64,000 bases of DNA from Acridotheres tristis (taxonomy: Eukaryota > Chordata > Aves > Passeriformes > Sturnidae). Below the pieces are notes generated by a model that ran no database searches, was not told where the DNA came from, and saw only the letters and a program-made list of their open reading frames with translations. Below, in pieces: positions 61,187 through 64,000 of the stretch (within the stretch, counting starts at the first letter, position 1; every line of letters begins with the position of its first letter). A program made the translations under genes and the position numbers. The stretch lies in assembly GCA_037013685.1 (NCBI GenBank), contig CM072906.1:4377001-4441000 (forward strand), in the 5' to 3' direction.

Positions 61187-64000
61187 CACAATGGGAAAAA
61201 TGCTGGTTGTATCCTTTACCCCAGTGCACAACAGGCTGCAGAGACTGACGCTGTTTTCCTAAAGCAGAAGCCCACTTGCCCGTGTTATTGTAATGCACAG
61301 AAGTGATGCCTTGGTGCTGAAATCCCGAGAAGCAATGGCACATTAACACCATGCTGCTGGAATACATCAGGGCAATTGTGCTCTCGTGCTGGGTTACTGA
61401 CTGCAGGGCATCGCAGTAACAGCACTCCAGGAACCCAGTCCCCCTGCTGAGGTGAAAGAAACATCTTAATGGGAGACCCTGACATTTCTGCAGGCCCATC
61501 TACATTCCTGCAAATCAACACAGCGATTGCCCTCGCATGAGGTCACAGGGAGCCCTGTAAAAACATTCAATCACAAAAAAGTCCAAACCCCAAGTCAAAA
61601 CATAACTCACAGGGGTAGTGAAACCATAGTGGGCTCCCAGCTCACTGCCCTGACTGGGGAAACAATCGGGGTGGTGAAAGAAGGGCATTTCAGAGCTCTT
61701 CAAGAAAAGCTTTAACAGTGTTCTATATCATGAGTCAAAAACTCAAAAGTCTACAGTGGTCGCAGAGCAATTCACTTGGAAGAATTTATGCAAAATGTCA
61801 TTTGTTCTGGCTACTGGATCTGAAGCTACCAGGGCGTATAACTGTTTATTCAGGTTTTAAAGCAACATTGATCCTCCAGCCAGGCCTGGGAATATTTCAG
61901 CAGACCCTGCAACAGAAAGAATTTCCTATACAAAAGAGCTGCACAAGATAAACTGGAATAGTTTTTAAAAAAGCATAAGCCTGTCATAGAGATTCTCTTT
62001 CCAGTTCCTGTGACAACCTGCTGTTCATATTGATTTTGGGTAAGTACAACATCAGCTGGAGATTAAACCTTGCCCCACCATGGCTCTGACACTACGAGTC
62101 CTTCTTTTGTCTCAGTCAAAGCTCAGTCAGTGTAAGGGGGCTACAATGGAAAGTTTGTGCAAAGTGAACCAGAACATGACTACACAGCAGTCACCATGTG
62201 GAAACCAAAGTGAGAACTAAACACACAAAGGCCTTGTCCCCTTCCAGAGCTGGTGGGGATCAACACGTACTCACCAGTCCAGCTGGAATTCACATTCAAA
62301 CAGCCCCTGAAAGCACCAGAGAAGATGTTCACTGATCTGGCCTTTAAAGCTCAAAAACATTTCCATGGGCAAGGTCCTGCTTTCCTCTGCAAAGGAAGAA
62401 AAAAATATTCAGAACTTCCCTTGGAGGTTTTGGGTTCATTTTGATTTTGAATTCCTTTCATCCTGAAATCTTGGGGCTCGATTCTTACATCTTGAGGAGT
62501 CCTTCATGCCTGTGCAGAGTGGAAGCAAGAAGCTCCCACTGAGAGTGTCAGGCAATCCACACTCACCTTCCCGTGGGCACAGTGTGCATATCCCAGTGCC
62601 TGCCTGCTCCTGCCCAGTGTCCCAGTGCAGATCCAGCTCCAGCAGCAATGCAGGCACCACGGGGATGTGCTGGCACCTGTCCTGTTCTGCCAGCCCTGCC
62701 ACAGGGGATGGGACCTCTTGCAGACAGGCAGGGCAGACCATACAGAATGCTAATTTCTTGCCCAATCTCGTTAAGGGCATTCATCTGTAGAATGAAACAA
62801 CATGATTCAAGTTAAGTTTCAGGAAGCCAGTGACAAACACTGGCAGTGGAACCTCTGTCTTCTACATCCCAGAGACCAAGCTCTTGCTGCTCATTAATAT
62901 TTTATATAGTTTTTATTCATTAGTATTTTTTTAAGGTGCTCTACCTTCCACTTCTTGCAAACTCAAGGCAATCTCTTTCAAGCAAACCTGTGATGCTCAC
63001 AACAATCTTTGTGTCTTTAACTGGGATTTCATGGAAAATTTGGGATTTCACTAAAAAGCTGCAGACTATTGACAATATTTGTTGTGCATTTGGTTTGCTG
63101 ATGGTGGTTTTGATGAAAAAAAATTGAGTGAAACCTGATTAATCAAAACAATCTTGTTTCTGGAAGAAAACTTTAGATGTTTTCAGATTTCCAGACTAAC
63201 TCAGAAAGAGACCAAATTTTGTGTCAAAACATGTAAAAATATGACTGTTGAAATTTAAATGTCAAAAATAAATATTGTGTCAGTTTGTGAAGAACTGAGC
63301 ACAAAGCAGCAGCAAAATGTGAAAATCTTATCGTGAAACACATAAATATTACTTCTTACCCAGCTACACAGATGCTACCACACAGCAACATGAATGTGCA
63401 TGGAAGAATCCCATCAGCAGAAGGCTTGATCTTTAAATATTAGAAATGTCTAAAATGCCAGAGTGAAAGCATAAAGGGCAAACAGATTTAGCAAATCACT
63501 CTGATTCCAGCTCTCTTTGAAAAGGTTTTAAGTTCACCTGCAAAGTGTCCAGAGGAGTGATTATTTCTTTTTTAAGTGAAGACACAAAACTCTGAGCAGG
63601 CCATTGCTGTTTGTTTCTGTTGGGAGCTGGTTTGTGCTGTGCCTGAAGAGCGATTCCCATCCCGTGCCCAGCACACAGCAGTGAGGTTAAATTGGTTTGG
63701 ATGATATCAGCTATTTGTAATTAAACCAGCAGCCCATGGCTGGGCCTTTCTGTGCCCATGTTAGGTGTTAAATTAAGGTCTGATTAAGAGTGTGCTGCTG
63801 CAGTGAAGGTCAAGGACTAAAGATCACAAGCTTTGTTTCATCTAATAACAATAAAGACTGTCTGGCTGCCAAATACCACAACAGCCCTTGTTCTGCTATC
63901 AGACTGCTGTCCAGCTAGAGGGATCTGATTTCACTGCTATCCCTTTTTAAACCCCACTTCTAAGAGGGTTTGTAGCTATTTCATCTGTATTAAGCAGCAC
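61187..64000. other. Intergenic, nothing recognised
   Basis: No exon or repeat family was identified. The last 350 bases are TAAT-rich and look single copy. Confidence 0.4.

Noticed and set aside
60902..61231. 109-codon frame with SQSPGYRNC repeats
   Set aside because: It is a translation of the 27-bp minisatellite. Length-variant units shift the frame, and there is no gene context.
46926..64000. Search for CUX1 5' exons on the other side
   Set aside because: No CUT-repeat, homeodomain or coiled-coil frame was seen, and no large CpG island that would mark its promoter.
1..64000. tRNA, rRNA, CRISPR array, integron or prokaryotic mobile system
   Set aside because: No cloverleaf with a GGTTCRANTCC-type box, no rRNA segments and no equal-length spacer arrays were seen. 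The tandem arrays have no unique spacers between units.

Overview
The window looks like ordinary nuclear DNA from a bird, most likely a passerine. The evidence is short spliced exons with GT-AG borders, 5'-truncated CR1 LINE copies of avian type, much older amniote MIR-like SINE and CR1-like remnants, several CA-rich or short-unit minisatellites, and no bacterial-style operons. The species call is an inference from repeat style; nothing in the sequence names a species.

The one gene I can support is MYL10, a regulatory (phosphorylatable) myosin light chain. It lies on the minus strand and is complete inside the window. Seven coding exons join in frame to 498 nt (165 residues plus stop), with exon lengths 3, 87, 76, 105, 79, 49 and 99 nt. 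As I recall the human MYL2 gene, these lengths match its conserved architecture. Exon 1 carries only the start codon (46742-46744). It sits about 70 bases downstream of a clean TATA box, with MCAT, E-box, CCAAT and MEF2-like motifs just upstream. A poly(A) signal lies about 120 bases past the stop. The gene spans about 22 kb.

Region by region: 1-24.45 kb is the 3' flank of MYL10, with no coding exon I can defend. It holds low-complexity tracts, one young and several ancient CR1 fragments, an old MIR-like SINE, a 29-bp six-copy tandem array and an 18-bp perfect palindrome. 24.45-46.8 kb is MYL10. Its introns carry ancient SINEs, an old palindromic repeat and, in intron 1, a 0.76-kb CA-rich minisatellite with higher-order structure. 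46.8-64 kb is the upstream flank. It holds more ancient repeats, a CR1 copy that runs into a 12-bp minisatellite, a 27-bp minisatellite of about 15 units, and a CpG-dense patch at 58.0 kb with a splice-donor-like site beside a twin octamer motif.

In human, MYL10 lies between COL26A1 and CUX1. If that order holds here, the left flank faces COL26A1 and the right flank is upstream of CUX1, so some unexplained AT-rich blocks could be long-range regulatory DNA. No exon of either neighbour was recognised. I found no undescribed multi-gene system. The most unusual items are the intronic GU-repeat minisatellite, the CR1-seeded minisatellite, the weak exon 2 donor and the CpG-dense patch.
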